Positions 9,501 through 16,070 of a stretch of DNA of 22,578 bases are shown here, one piece after another. Within the stretch, counting starts at the first letter, position 1. Every line of letters begins with the position of its first letter. Made by a program: the position numbers and the translations under genes. The stretch is from Chloroflexota bacterium. Its GTDB lineage: Bacteria > Chloroflexota > Anaerolineae > Anaerolineales > Villigracilaceae. The notes under the pieces were generated by a model. That model worked only from the letters and a program-made list of their open reading frames with translations, was not told the origin of the DNA and made no database searches. The stretch lies in assembly GCA_021796315.1 (NCBI GenBank), contig JAJYOH010000025.1, positions 1 through 22,578 of the forward strand, written 5' to 3'.

Positions 9501-12500
9501 CCAACCATCAATTTGCCGGTATCGATTTTTTCCTTCCGGCCCTGTTCATCGGTTTGCGTGAAAGCCAATAATTCAACTTCGTCACTATTGCCGCGTCGTA
9601 CACGTACCGCGGCATGATGCCAATTCAGGCGGCTCGAAAGTACGCTGACCACCTTCTCGCAGACTTCTCTTGGATCGAGAGATTTTCCGAGCGCCAGTCC
9701 GCTTTCATATAACGCTTCCAACTCGGCCATTCGACGAACTGCATCTTCATAAAGCCGCGCATTCTGAATGGCCGCCGCGGCATGGCTGCCAAAGGCCAGC
9801 GCCATTTCTGCATTGGCGTCTGTGAAAGCGTTGGGATGATAACTATCGACTGTCAGGAAGCCGACAAATTGATCGCGCAAGATCAGGGGGACAGACAGCC
9901 AGCCGCGAATTTTCTCAGTGGGGCCCCAGTTTGCGAAACGGCTGTCCGTTTTGACGTCCGGCAAAATAAGCGGGCGGCGCGTTTCTTCGACAATGTACGC
10001 CAGCTCGTTTGTCCCGGATAGGATCTGCCCTTTTACCAATTCCGGTGAATCAAAACCACGCGCCGCAATTGCGCGGAAATCCAGATTCTCTTTAAGAAAG
10101 ACTGTTGCGCTGTTGAACGGGACGACGAGCGCAAGACCATCCAATAATCCATTCAGTACATCTTCCAGATCAAGACTGGAAGTCAGCGCGTTGGCCGCCT
10201 GGCGTAATGTCTCGGCCTCCTGTCGGCGGAGATGTTCGGCTTCAAACAGGCGCGCATTTTGAATGGCAATCGCGATCTGCGCTGCCATCGTTTCCAATAA
10301 GCGCTGATCGGATTCGGTAAAGGCATTTGCCTTTATGCTCTCGACATTTAACACACCGATAACCTGGTCGCCTACTCGAAGCGGAACACACAACTCTGAT
10401 TTGACGGCATCGTTCAAGCTTTTGTAGTGCGGGTCTTGATCAACATTGCCCAGGCAAACACTTTGACCGTGTTCGGCAACCCAGCCAGTAATGCCGGTTC
10501 CCAGGCGAAAATCTGATGCAGCAATATTCTCTTCATATTCCTGGGCGGACTTAAACCACTTCCCTTGATCGCTGACAGCGAAAGGAATCAACCTGCCTGA
10601 TGACTCATCCACCAAAAGAACGACACCGTGCTCATAATCAAGTAATTCTTTGAGCAGGCCTATTAATTCATTGGCCAAAGTTTCAGGCGTCAAGATCTGC
10701 TGGAGGCGTTGGGAGGTTTCGTAAATCAAAGAGAGTTCTTTGACGCGTTTTTGCAGGGCGTCTTCCGCCAGTTTGCGTTCAGTGGTGTCCTGGGTCGTGC
10801 CAACGGAATGGAGAGGCTCGCCAATGGCGTTGTAAAAAGTCTCACAACTTTCGTGAACATACTTTATTCTTCCATCGGGGAAAAGCAGGCGATGTGTGAT
10901 CGAATAAGGCGTTTTGTTTTTAACAGAATCCTTATAAGCCTGGTCCACCGCCTCGCGGTCGTCTGGGTGGACGACATTCAGAAAACCATCATAAGAAGCT
11001 TCAAGCTGCTCCGGGGCCAACTCAAACATACGGTAGATTTCATCAGACCAGGAAAGAACGTTGGTTTTCAGATCAAAATCCCAGCTTCCGATGTGCGCGA
11101 TGCGCTGCGCTTCCTTGAGCAGATCCTGGCTGGCGAGCAGCGCGTCCTCAGCCAATTTGCGCGCGGTAATATCCCGTCCAACCCAAACGACCGTGTCCTC
11201 TGTCAGCGGGGAAGTCGTGCCGGAAAACCAGGTGATGTGGTCGCCAAGTAAAAGTGCATACTCAAAATGAATGGTTTGTTTTTTATCCAGCGCATTGCGG
11301 ATGTGCTCAACCAACTCATCGGCCTTTTGCCGCGAGAAGACCTCATGCATACGTTTGCCCAGCAATGCTTCCGCCGTTTGGTGCAGCAGGTTGGGATTGG
11401 TGGGCGCTATTTTGAGATAACGGCCTTCTTTGTCGAGCACCACTACCACATCCGGCATGGATGCCAGGATGGCGCTGAGTTCTGTTTCTGATGCCGTCAA
11501 CGCCTCTTCGGCGCGTTTGCGATCAGTGATGTTGAAATGAATCCCCTGCCAATATAAAGGTTGTCCGGTGGTGTCTCTGACCAACACGGCTTCATCATTG
11601 ATCCAAACGATATGTCCGTCGCGCGCTACAAGACGATATTCCATCTTGAACGGTTCACCGGTTTGATTGGTGCGGATATTTTCTGCATACCAGGCAGGAT
11701 AGTCGTCCGGGTGGATCACGGTTTTCCAAAAATTCGAGTGTGTGGTCCAGTCCTCAGGTTCGTATCCCAGCAATGCTTTCACCTGGGGACTGATATAAAT
11801 TGTGGAGCTGAAATCATCCACCGCGTCCACATAAAAAACAGCGCTGACGTTTTCAACCAACGCGCGATATTTTGCCTCGATTGTGTGTTGGGCTGCTTCC
11901 GCCTGTTTCTTGTCCGTAATGTCTTCGACCGTACCCTCATAATAAAGAGCCCGGCCATCGTGGTCGCGGATCAAACGGACGCTTTCGCGCACGAAAATGA
12001 TTGTGCCGTCTTTTTTCTTCCATTCTGATTCCAGGCCGCGTACCTCGCCGGCCCATTCCAGCATTTCACGGAATTGTTTACGCTGGTAACCTGCATGGTT
12101 GCCGTCTTTTTCAAGGTTAAGCCTGGACAGGTCTTCGAAAGAATCGTAACCCAGCATGTTTATAAGGGCCGGGTTGGATAAAAGGATGCGCCCGTCGGGT
12201 GTAGTGCGATAGATGCCAATGGCGGAATTTTCAAAAAGATTGCGGAAACGCTCTTCACTCTGAAGCAGGGCTTCTTCCGCCTGTTTGGATTCGGTGACAT
12301 CGCGGCAGTTGATGACGATGCCCGCCACGGCTGGATTTTCCAGCAGATTGTTGCCCACCCCCTCGATCAGACGCCACGAACCGTCCCGGCGGCGGACGCG
12401 GAAGCCAAATGGGGCTGTATCCACTCCCAGGATTTTTTTCCGCTTCTTCAAGGCTATGAAGGCCCGATCGATATCATCGGGATGTATCCAAGCTGTAAAT

Positions 12501-13453
12501 GCCTTCCCCAATACTTCTTCTTGCGAATATCCGAACAACCGCGTCAAAGACGGACTGACATAGGAGACAATTCCATCAGCATCGATGACGATGATTATGT
12601 CGCTGGCGTTCTCTGTCAACGCACGAAAACGTTTCTCGCTTGCAGATAAAGCCTGTGCAGCCTGGCGTTGTTCGGTAACATCGATCATCACACCTTGCCA
12701 GAATTTAGGCTTGCCCGTCTTCTCGTCATGCACGAGGACAACTTGATCGCGCACCCAGACCACCCTGCCGTCCCGGGCAATGATTCGATATTCGATGTCC
12801 GTGGATTCTCCGCTGGCAGTCATGCGCTCGGACTCTGCCAGCACATGTTGACGATCATCCGGATGCAATGATTTTTCCCATAATTTTGGGTCAGCCAGCC
12901 ATTCGGCCTGGGTATATCCCAGCATCGTCTTGATCTGCGAACTGATAAAAATTGTAAAGCTTGGATCGTCTGCCGGATTAATATAAACAACGGTGGGCAG
13001 CTGCTCGACCAGTGCGCGATATTTTGCCTCGCTGGCGGCAATGGTGTTCTCGAACTGTTTATGTTTGGTGATATCCAGCGCCGCTTCCAGAACGGCCTTG
13101 TGTCCCTCGTAAGTTAATTTATGGAATGTGGTTTCAACCAAAATAATGGAACCGTCTTTTTTGCAATGTCTCCATTCCCCCGAATGCTGCAAACGCGACC
13201 GTTTTGCCTGCGCTATTTTTTGGACACGTTGAATATCCTCAGGTTGGACAATGTCCGTGATGCGCAATTTGAGGAACTCGTTACGCGAGTAGCCGTAATG
13301 TTCCACCGCCGCTTCGTTAACATCCAGGAAAAAAAATGTTTCCAGATCATATACCCACATTGGAAGCGGATTGTTTTCAAAGAGCAGGTGGAAGTGTTCA
13401 TTCTTGTTCCCCTCAGGCTTGCGAGAGGCAGGCTTGGAAGGCGTTTTTTTCAT
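3557..13453 (-). CDS. Giant PAS(7)-GAF(13)-HD-GYP sensor protein
   Basis: One unbroken frame encodes 3298 residues, about 370 kDa. Seven PAS/PAC units start near residues 20, 142, 272, 400, 528, 654 and 770; most end in a D(I/V/T)T-x-(R/K)-(K/Q)-x-A-E-like linker. Thirteen GAF units start near 905, 1075, 1240, 1415, 1580, 1750, 1917, 2088, 2254, 2420, 2592, 2762 and 2940; most end in an A(A/S)xAIxNARL(F/Y) helix. An HD-GYP domain fills about 3115-3298. Its expected metal and catalytic residues are present: E3134, H3138, H3170-D3171, K3174, H3199, H3223-H3224, D3252, and the GYP signature HHEKWDGSGYP. In the family such a domain hydrolyses cyclic-di-GMP. There is no transmembrane segment, signal peptide, histidine kinase, receiver or GGDEF domain, so it should be a cytosolic sensor-phosphodiesterase (inference). 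GAF ligands cannot be told from sequence. The start ATG has only a weak ribosome site. It lies 173 bases after pyrE on the same strand and converges on the cupin gene. Confidence 0.95.
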   Translation of the reverse strand: MKKTPSKPASRKPEGNKNEHFHLLFENNPLPMWVYDLETFFFLDVNEAAVEHYGYSRNEFLKLRITDIVQPEDIQRVQKIAQAKRSRLQHSGEWRHCKKDGSIILVETTFHKLTYEGHKAVLEAALDITKHKQFENTIAASEAKYRALVEQLPTVVYINPADDPSFTIFISSQIKTMLGYTQAEWLADPKLWEKSLHPDDRQHVLAESERMTASGESTDIEYRIIARDGRVVWVRDQVVLVHDEKTGKPKFWQGVMIDVTEQRQAAQALSASEKRFRALTENASDIIIVIDADGIVSYVSPSLTRLFGYSQEEVLGKAFTAWIHPDDIDRAFIALKKRKKILGVDTAPFGFRVRRRDGSWRLIEGVGNNLLENPAVAGIVINCRDVTESKQAEEALLQSEERFRNLFENSAIGIYRTTPDGRILLSNPALINMLGYDSFEDLSRLNLEKDGNHAGYQRKQFREMLEWAGEVRGLESEWKKKDGTIIFVRESVRLIRDHDGRALYYEGTVEDITDKKQAEAAQHTIEAKYRALVENVSAVFYVDAVDDFSSTIYISPQVKALLGYEPEDWTTHSNFWKTVIHPDDYPAWYAENIRTNQTGEPFKMEYRLVARDGHIVWINDEAVLVRDTTGQPLYWQGIHFNITDRKRAEEALTASETELSAILASMPDVVVVLDKEGRYLKIAPTNPNLLHQTAEALLGKRMHEVFSRQKADELVEHIRNALDKKQTIHFEYALLLGDHITWFSGTTSPLTEDTVVWVGRDITARKLAEDALLASQDLLKEAQRIAHIGSWDFDLKTNVLSWSDEIYRMFELAPEQLEASYDGFLNVVHPDDREAVDQAYKDSVKNKTPYSITHRLLFPDGRIKYVHESCETFYNAIGEPLHSVGTTQDTTERKLAEDALQKRVKELSLIYETSQRLQQILTPETLANELIGLLKELLDYEHGVVLLVDESSGRLIPFAVSDQGKWFKSAQEYEENIAASDFRLGTGITGWVAEHGQSVCLGNVDQDPHYKSLNDAVKSELCVPLRVGDQVIGVLNVESIKANAFTESDQRLLETMAAQIAIAIQNARLFEAEHLRRQEAETLRQAANALTSSLDLEDVLNGLLDGLALVVPFNSATVFLKENLDFRAIAARGFDSPELVKGQILSGTNELAYIVEETRRPLILPDVKTDSRFANWGPTEKIRGWLSVPLILRDQFVGFLTVDSYHPNAFTDANAEMALAFGSHAAAAIQNARLYEDAVRRMAELEALYESGLALGKSLDPREVCEKVVSVLSSRLNWHHAAVRVRRGNSDEVELLAFTQTDEQGRKEKIDTGKLMVGKSISKVGQGMSGWVIEHGRMINSSDLQDDPRYYATFPDMNSGLYAPIWAGGRTLGCISVESEQRNAFGEADERLLTTLASQAASALENARLFAAEQSRRQDAEMLRQAASALSSSLDPKQVISELLDELSRVISFSSSAVFIKEQGGLRAISSRGLTYPEKVVGQIFSNDDVLSTLIMETRRPVILPDATKDARFEDWGANEEEIRGWMGVPLLVRGTAIGYITFDSLLPNTYTDSDAEMALAFASHAAVAIDNARLYQDAVRSADRRQVLHTASQEISQISQDPEQVYVSIHRAATQLMQADAFIISLLDGIKQQIDGVYLFDRNGRNPNLQIPLGKGLSSQIILGGKSILVNDDLESEVEGVHFGSQDAVRSIVAVPLRVSGKIIGAISAQSYQPGVYDEEDRLLLELLAAQAAIAIQNVRLYQEALLAAERRSVLHQVSQEVAHLSQDAEQLYTAIYQAAARLISTDMFTIALINEAENQIDGAYAIDRGKRGPFISFPPNMGIAGRVIETNKTLLIDDYDDPSVTIERVQFSDNQPTRSILAVPLRSGEKVIGSMSVQSYQPGRYTEEDGIILEMLGAQAAVAIENARLFEQVRRRIKEQEAINRASQALTGVLDLEPLLENILHAAKDAIAGAEKGTILLWDKGSDNLRVHTQIGYTDPRILELPFHPEKGYSGRAFREKQPILIENALAEYEPPFDESIEEVFTVQSGVVAPLIVKDTAIGVIALDNATKKGAFTKDDLNLLMIFASSAASVIENSRLFEETRRRAQEFETLYGVTRDISSHQQDLESLLPTLVERAVKLLGAHGGGMYLYDPAHNDLELAVISAGGQGLGGRVPLGEGGAGHVAQTKTPLIIDDYQTWEGRRAPLKDIPYRALLQVPMVYSGQLIGVLDVYEYGESKRKFNDDDVKLLSLFSTHAASAIHNARLFEETRRRAEEFSSLYETARDIAAEQDLNKLLTTIVERAATLLNAPISGIYLYDQTRNDVYVAVSKGLETSIGTRLAMGEGVAGRVAQSRQSMIIDDHRLWEGRSHQYDKNNIRAVLEVPMLYSGELIGILTVDEMNDSERKFTEEDARLLSLFASHAASAVHNARLLEETRRRAGEFEALYQTAAEVSSETDLKVLLNTIIRRAQTISGASGSGLYLFDPERNDLELVAINDPDIKPGTRLALGEGLSGRVAQTKQPLIISDYQTWENSSPHYTGIPITSAIGVPMLYSAELIGVLNVHNRADLSQIKPAHTFTEQDTNLLSLFANAAAGAVYSARLLDKTFHRLDELTALSQVSSALRTASTRAEMMAVLLDQLMNVLHADGGNVVSSIIGHEHLLIEAARGVDAHYAGMWVPPGEGLSRRVFNSGEPYILADARVDPSFFNPDGNNKAYAIALAPLKSQDRTIGVISMGRSEKNGIVPTPFSDDDVRLLIAIADMAANAFQRASLHEETTRYAEQLVIINDLGHTLSETLDLPQIYEKLSSATLDLLPGTSTILVSLFDVSEQSIRAVYGLHTGAVVSVAELPILQFDETGYQNQSQVILSGGPLIVPDLNVSLKDKKAILVKSGEDKVTQSALYVPMKAEGRVIGVLHVQSYDKNHYTSADAEVLGLVANTSAAAIQNARLFTQLKRRVDQLSALHSVDTTISSTTDLRVSLQSVLENITRQLRVDAANVLLLNPATLVLQYVAGLGFYTSEITHTSLPLGQGQAGKSALERRIIRIVDLNDPEVKFSNKNLTFDERFISYVAVPLMAKGEVKGVLEIFQRSPLELDDDWMSFLEMLAGQAALAIDNSLLFEGLEKVNIELTMAYDATIEGWSQALELRDQETQGHSVRVLDLTLGLAAELGVSSKDLQDIRRGVLLHDIGKMGIPDSILHKPGALTDEEWEIMHKHPKYAYDMLAPIAYLRNSLDIPYCHHEKWDGSGYPRGLSGETIPLAARIFAIVDVYDALTSNRPYREAWSKEKTLAYIRKQSGTHFDPRLVEVFFKFIER
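6184..6703 (-). repeat. Near-identical GAF linker repeats (GAF8/9/10)
   Basis: The stretch starting CGGCCCGGCGGCGGGTCTCT, which encodes the E-E-T-R-R-R-A linker, is found at about 6184 and 6682, with a close relative (GCCCGGCGGCGGGTCTCCTC) near 7187. The spacing is about 500 bases, one GAF unit. This is the DNA trace of tandem duplication of GAF8, 9 and 10. Confidence 0.7.
11862..13031 (-). repeat. Exact 18-bp DNA repeat marking PAS2/PAS5 duplication
   Basis: GCGCGATATTTTGCCTCG occurs at 11862-11879 and again at 13014-13031. Both encode the EAKYRA segment at the start of PAS5 and PAS2. The two PAS units remain alike along their length (AKYRALVE, LGY, HPDD, EYRxxARDG, VLVxD, WQG at matching places), so they look like copies of one ancestral unit, separated by PAS3 and PAS4. 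Confidence 0.7.
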
Positions 13454-13626
13454 TCAAACTCAGTCCCAAAGATCGGACAAGATACTTCCAGACAACTTTA
13501 TTTTACTCTTGTTTATCCCGGTTCGGTGATTAGCCAGTTATAGACGGCTTCCAGTTTTTTGTTTGCCACACTGCAAGAACAGAAAAAGATAAGCGGCGCA
13601 GGGATATTTTTCATCGGAAAATCAAG

Positions 13627-14226
13627 TCAGGCCTTTAAAAACCTTCGAGTCTCTTCGATTTTGTCCTTGCCGATCCTGCCTGTCTTTTCCCAATAATCCA
13701 ACAACTCGGAAATTGTCAGCACGGCGTGAAGGTTAAACCCGGCTTTTGCCAGCGCATCTTTCGCACCTGATTGCCTGTCTATCAATACGACAACATCTTT
13801 CACAACCAATCCGGCGCCGGTTAGTTTTTCGATTGCCTCGAACTTGCTTCCGCCAGTGGTGGCGAGATCATCGATCACGACGACTGTTTCGCCTGCGTGA
13901 TATTCGCCCTCGATCTCGGCCTTTGTGCCATAAGTCTTGACTTCCTTGCGCGGATAGATCATCGGGTAGCCTCCGGCCAGGCTGACGGCGGTGGCAATTG
14001 GAATCGCCGCGTAGGGAAGGCCGGCAATCCTGGTAAACGATAAATTGGAGACCAGGGGAAGAAAAGCGGAGGCGACTTGCTCCAGCAGTTTTGGATATGA
14101 AATGATCCGGCGCAAATCAATATAAATTGGCGACTTAAGGCCAGACTTTAAAGTGAACTCACCAAACTTGACGCAGCCCGCCTCCATGAGGCTATCAGCA
14201 AGTGCGGCAATGGATTTCTCGGTCAT
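13627..14226 (-). CDS. pyrE: Orotate phosphoribosyltransferase
   Basis: 199 residues. It joins orotate and PRPP to give orotidine monophosphate, step five of pyrimidine synthesis. The PRPP-binding motif VVVIDDLATTGGS is at residues 115-127. The N-terminal GEFTLKSGLKSPIYIDLR (22-39) and the loop YPRKEVKTYG (91-100) are typical of the family. Start choice: the ATG at 14226 has GGAGAG seven bases upstream. The frame also has a TTG at 14241, but that TTG overlaps the ribosome site itself and is unlikely. An extended -10 promoter is present about 60 bases upstream. The gene is divergent from the unknown gene + pyrD pair, so steps four and five of the pathway share one intergenic region. Confidence 0.97.
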   Translation of the reverse strand: MTEKSIAALADSLMEAGCVKFGEFTLKSGLKSPIYIDLRRIISYPKLLEQVASAFLPLVSNLSFTRIAGLPYAAIPIATAVSLAGGYPMIYPRKEVKTYGTKAEIEGEYHAGETVVVIDDLATTGGSKFEAIEKLTGAGLVVKDVVVLIDRQSGAKDALAKAGFNLHAVLTISELLDYWEKTGRIGKDKIEETRRFLKA

Positions 14227-14283
14227 AAGTTTTCTCTCCAAAGATGTTTGGCAGTAGCATTAAGATTTGGTTTCAATAAAAGG

Positions 14284-14292
14284 ATAATACCA
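14284..14292 (-). promoter_or_regulatory. Extended -10 promoter of pyrE
   Basis: On the minus strand TGG-TATTAT (14292-14284) is a TGn-extended -10 box with one mismatch. Transcription would start near 14276, giving a leader of about 50 bases. No good -35 box is visible; its place is taken by a GTCATTGCGA repeat remnant (14298-14307). Confidence 0.5.
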
Positions 14293-14297
14293 GAAAC

Positions 14298-14307
14298 GTC
14301 ATTGCGA
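14298..14307 (+). repeat. Possible remnant of the GTCATTGCGA palindrome
   Basis: GTCATTGCGA matches ten bases of the outer arm of the full palindrome at 17275-17369. The following bases (GAGCAAGCTGTT) loosely resemble the inner arm GAAGCAATCTT. No right half is visible. Ten bases could match by chance, so this is tentative. Confidence 0.35.
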
Positions 14308-14416
14308 AGGGCGGATAAAGAGCAAGCTGTTGAAAAATTGTAATTATTTTTAGGCAGGGTTTATATTTTTTAGACCGCTCGTGAACGGAGATTCTGACGG
14401 CTTTTGCACGGGAAAG

Positions 14417-14425
14417 TGGTATAAC
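14417..14425 (+). promoter_or_regulatory. Extended -10 promoter of the unknown gene-pyrD unit
   Basis: TGG-TATAAC is a TGn-extended -10 box with one mismatch. A TGACGG sequence lies about 19 bases upstream and is at best a poor -35. Transcription would start near 14432, about 38 bases before the ATG at 14470. It faces away from the pyrE promoter, about 125 bases apart. Confidence 0.5.
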
Positions 14426-14469
14426 GTACTTGTTCATTTATTCAGCAATCCTTTCCCGAAAGCGAAACC

Positions 14470-14928
14470 ATGAAAAAATCAGAGTTCGAGAAAATTATCG
14501 ACAGGACGTTTCGCCGTCTTGAAACAAAATATGGATTCAAGAAGGTCGAAACCACTTATCAGCAGCGAGGCTGCGCTGTCCGCTTCCAAAACGCGACCAC
14601 TGAGCTTGGCCTGACCTACGAGATTGGCGGCGCTCCCTGGCTGACGATTTCAGATATAACCCATCCCGAAGAAAAACAATCCACGCTGGAATGGCTGCTT
14701 GTCGAGCGCGGTGTCGAGAAAGCGCCTACACCCGACGCGGCTTTTTTAACGGCAAAGATGGATGAAAGCAAGCTCGAAGCTGTTCTCAAAAAGAAAAATC
14801 AACAGTTGGTTGAATACGGCGCCGATCTTTTAAAAGGCGATTTTACAATCCTGCCAAAATTGCGGGACCGCGCAGGAAAATATGCATTGGAATGCAGGCG
14901 ATATATTGCCATCCATAAAGTAAAATAA
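14470..14928 (+). CDS. Conserved-looking hypothetical protein, 152 residues
   Basis: I do not recognise the family. The protein is soluble, with no signal peptide or membrane segment. The N-terminal part (about 1-65) alternates charged helix (KKSEFEKIIDRTFRRLETKYG) and likely beta strands ending in GGAPWLTISDI. The C-terminal part (about 85-152) is lysine/glutamate-rich and probably helical, with RDRAGKYALECRRYIA near the end. There is one cysteine at about residue 35 and one near 142. The ribosome site is weak (CCGAAAGCGAAACC before the ATG). A promoter lies upstream and pyrD follows after 38 bases, so the two are probably cotranscribed. Whether it has any link to pyrimidine metabolism is unknown. 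Codon use looks like that of the neighbours, supporting a real gene. Confidence 0.75.
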   Translation: MKKSEFEKIIDRTFRRLETKYGFKKVETTYQQRGCAVRFQNATTELGLTYEIGGAPWLTISDITHPEEKQSTLEWLLVERGVEKAPTPDAAFLTAKMDESKLEAVLKKKNQQLVEYGADLLKGDFTILPKLRDRAGKYALECRRYIAIHKVK

Positions 14929-14966
14929 AAAATATCATAACGAACAAGCCATTCTCCTGACAATAA

Positions 14967-16046
14967 ATGTATTCATTTTTTCGTCCTCTTCTTTTTCGCC
15001 TCGACCCCGAAACTGCTCATCGCCTGACTTTGCAATTGATGCGGATCGGCGGCCTTCAACCCATGAATGGCATTTTGCGTATTTTGTATTCTGCGCCGAA
15101 TAAACCGGTCCACGCTTTTGGTTTGGATTTCAAAAATGCAGTCGGGCTGGCGGCAGGATATGATAAAGACGCCGTCGCCATGCGCGGACTCGCCGCACTG
15201 GGATTCGGCCACATCGAAGTGGGGACGGTCACGCCACTGCCGCAGGATGGCAATCCCAAGCCGCGCATTTTTCGCCTGGTTGAAGATGAAGCCGTCATCA
15301 ATCGTTTGGGATTCCCCGGCCGCGGCACGGAGTTTGTCCAGGGCAAATTGAACCCATCCTTGAACCCAAACTGGCTCGAACGTTTCATCGGTTTCGGGCC
15401 GCGCAGGAAAAAACCATTCAAGCGCATCCTGAACGATGTCATACTCGGCGTGAATATCGGAAAGAATAAATCCACATCAAACGAAGAAGCCGTTTTTGAT
15501 TACCTGGCCTTGCTCCAAAACTTTGCCCCTTCCGCGGATTATCTGACGATCAACGTCAGTTCGCCCAACACGGCTGGCCTGCGTCGCCTTCAGGAACGCG
15601 ATGCTCTCGAAGCCTTGCTGGCTCATCTTCACCAACAACGCCTGATCGAACAGACGCAGTTGAAACGACGACTGCCATTGCTGGTCAAGATTGCCCCTGA
15701 CCTGACAGATGAAGAACTCGACGATGCGGTCGATGTTGTTTTGCGGACTCGCATGGACGGCATCATCGCCACGAACACAACTTTGGCGCGTGAGGGGCTG
15801 CGCTCAGGCTATCAGACTGAAAGCGGCGGATTAAGCGGCGCCCCGCTTCGAGCGCGGAGCGAAGCGATCTTGCAGAAAGTCGTCAAACGCGTGAACGGTC
15901 AAATCCCCATTATCAGCGTAGGCGGCATTATGAGTCCAGACGATGCAAAACGCCGTCTGGATATGGGCGCGGCGTTGGTCCAAATTTACACCGGACTCAT
16001 TTATCACGGTCCGAGCCTTGCCAACGCAATCGTAAGGTCGCTCTAA
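14967..16046 (+). CDS. pyrD: Dihydroorotate dehydrogenase (quinone), class 2
   Basis: 359 residues. It oxidises dihydroorotate to orotate with FMN and passes electrons to membrane quinone, step four of pyrimidine synthesis. The class 2 N-terminal helix pair that docks to the membrane is present (YSFFRPLLFRLDPETAHRL near 2-20). FMN/substrate motifs follow: GLAAGYDKD (60-68), EVGTVTP (84-90), INRLGFP (111-117), GVNIGKNK (161-168). The catalytic serine is S199 in NVSSPNTAGLR, as in class 2 enzymes; class 1 enzymes have cysteine. About 25-30 extra basic residues (roughly 128-158) sit between the GFPGRG and the GVNIGKNK segments relative to E. coli PyrD. No clear ribosome site precedes the ATG, but the N-terminus fits the family well. 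Confidence 0.96.
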   Translation: MYSFFRPLLFRLDPETAHRLTLQLMRIGGLQPMNGILRILYSAPNKPVHAFGLDFKNAVGLAAGYDKDAVAMRGLAALGFGHIEVGTVTPLPQDGNPKPRIFRLVEDEAVINRLGFPGRGTEFVQGKLNPSLNPNWLERFIGFGPRRKKPFKRILNDVILGVNIGKNKSTSNEEAVFDYLALLQNFAPSADYLTINVSSPNTAGLRRLQERDALEALLAHLHQQRLIEQTQLKRRLPLLVKIAPDLTDEELDDAVDVVLRTRMDGIIATNTTLAREGLRSGYQTESGGLSGAPLRARSEAILQKVVKRVNGQIPIISVGGIMSPDDAKRRLDMGAALVQIYTGLIYHGPSLANAIVRSL

Positions 16047-16054
16047 ATTTTTTA

Positions 16055-16063
16055 TGGTATATT
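16055..16063 (+). promoter_or_regulatory. Extended -10 promoter, possibly giving a leaderless mRNA
   Basis: TGG-TATATT is a TGn-extended -10 box with one mismatch. Its last base is seven bases before the ATG at 16071, so transcription would start at or next to the start codon. No ribosome site precedes that ATG. Confidence 0.45.
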
Positions 16064-16070
16064 CTTAACC

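Noticed and set aside
3557..13453. Possibility that the giant gene is several genes joined by an assembly error
   Set aside because: The frame is continuous, linkers between all units are regular and repeat copies have diverged, which argues against a collapse or mis-join. Long reads would settle it.
3557..13453. Histidine kinase or diguanylate cyclase as output of the giant protein
   Set aside because: No H-box/ATPase motifs and no GGDEF motif were seen; the only catalytic domain is the C-terminal HD-GYP.
14333..14352. AAAAAT...ATTTTT inverted repeat as an operator
   Set aside because: Six-base A/T arms are expected by chance in an AT-rich intergenic region.
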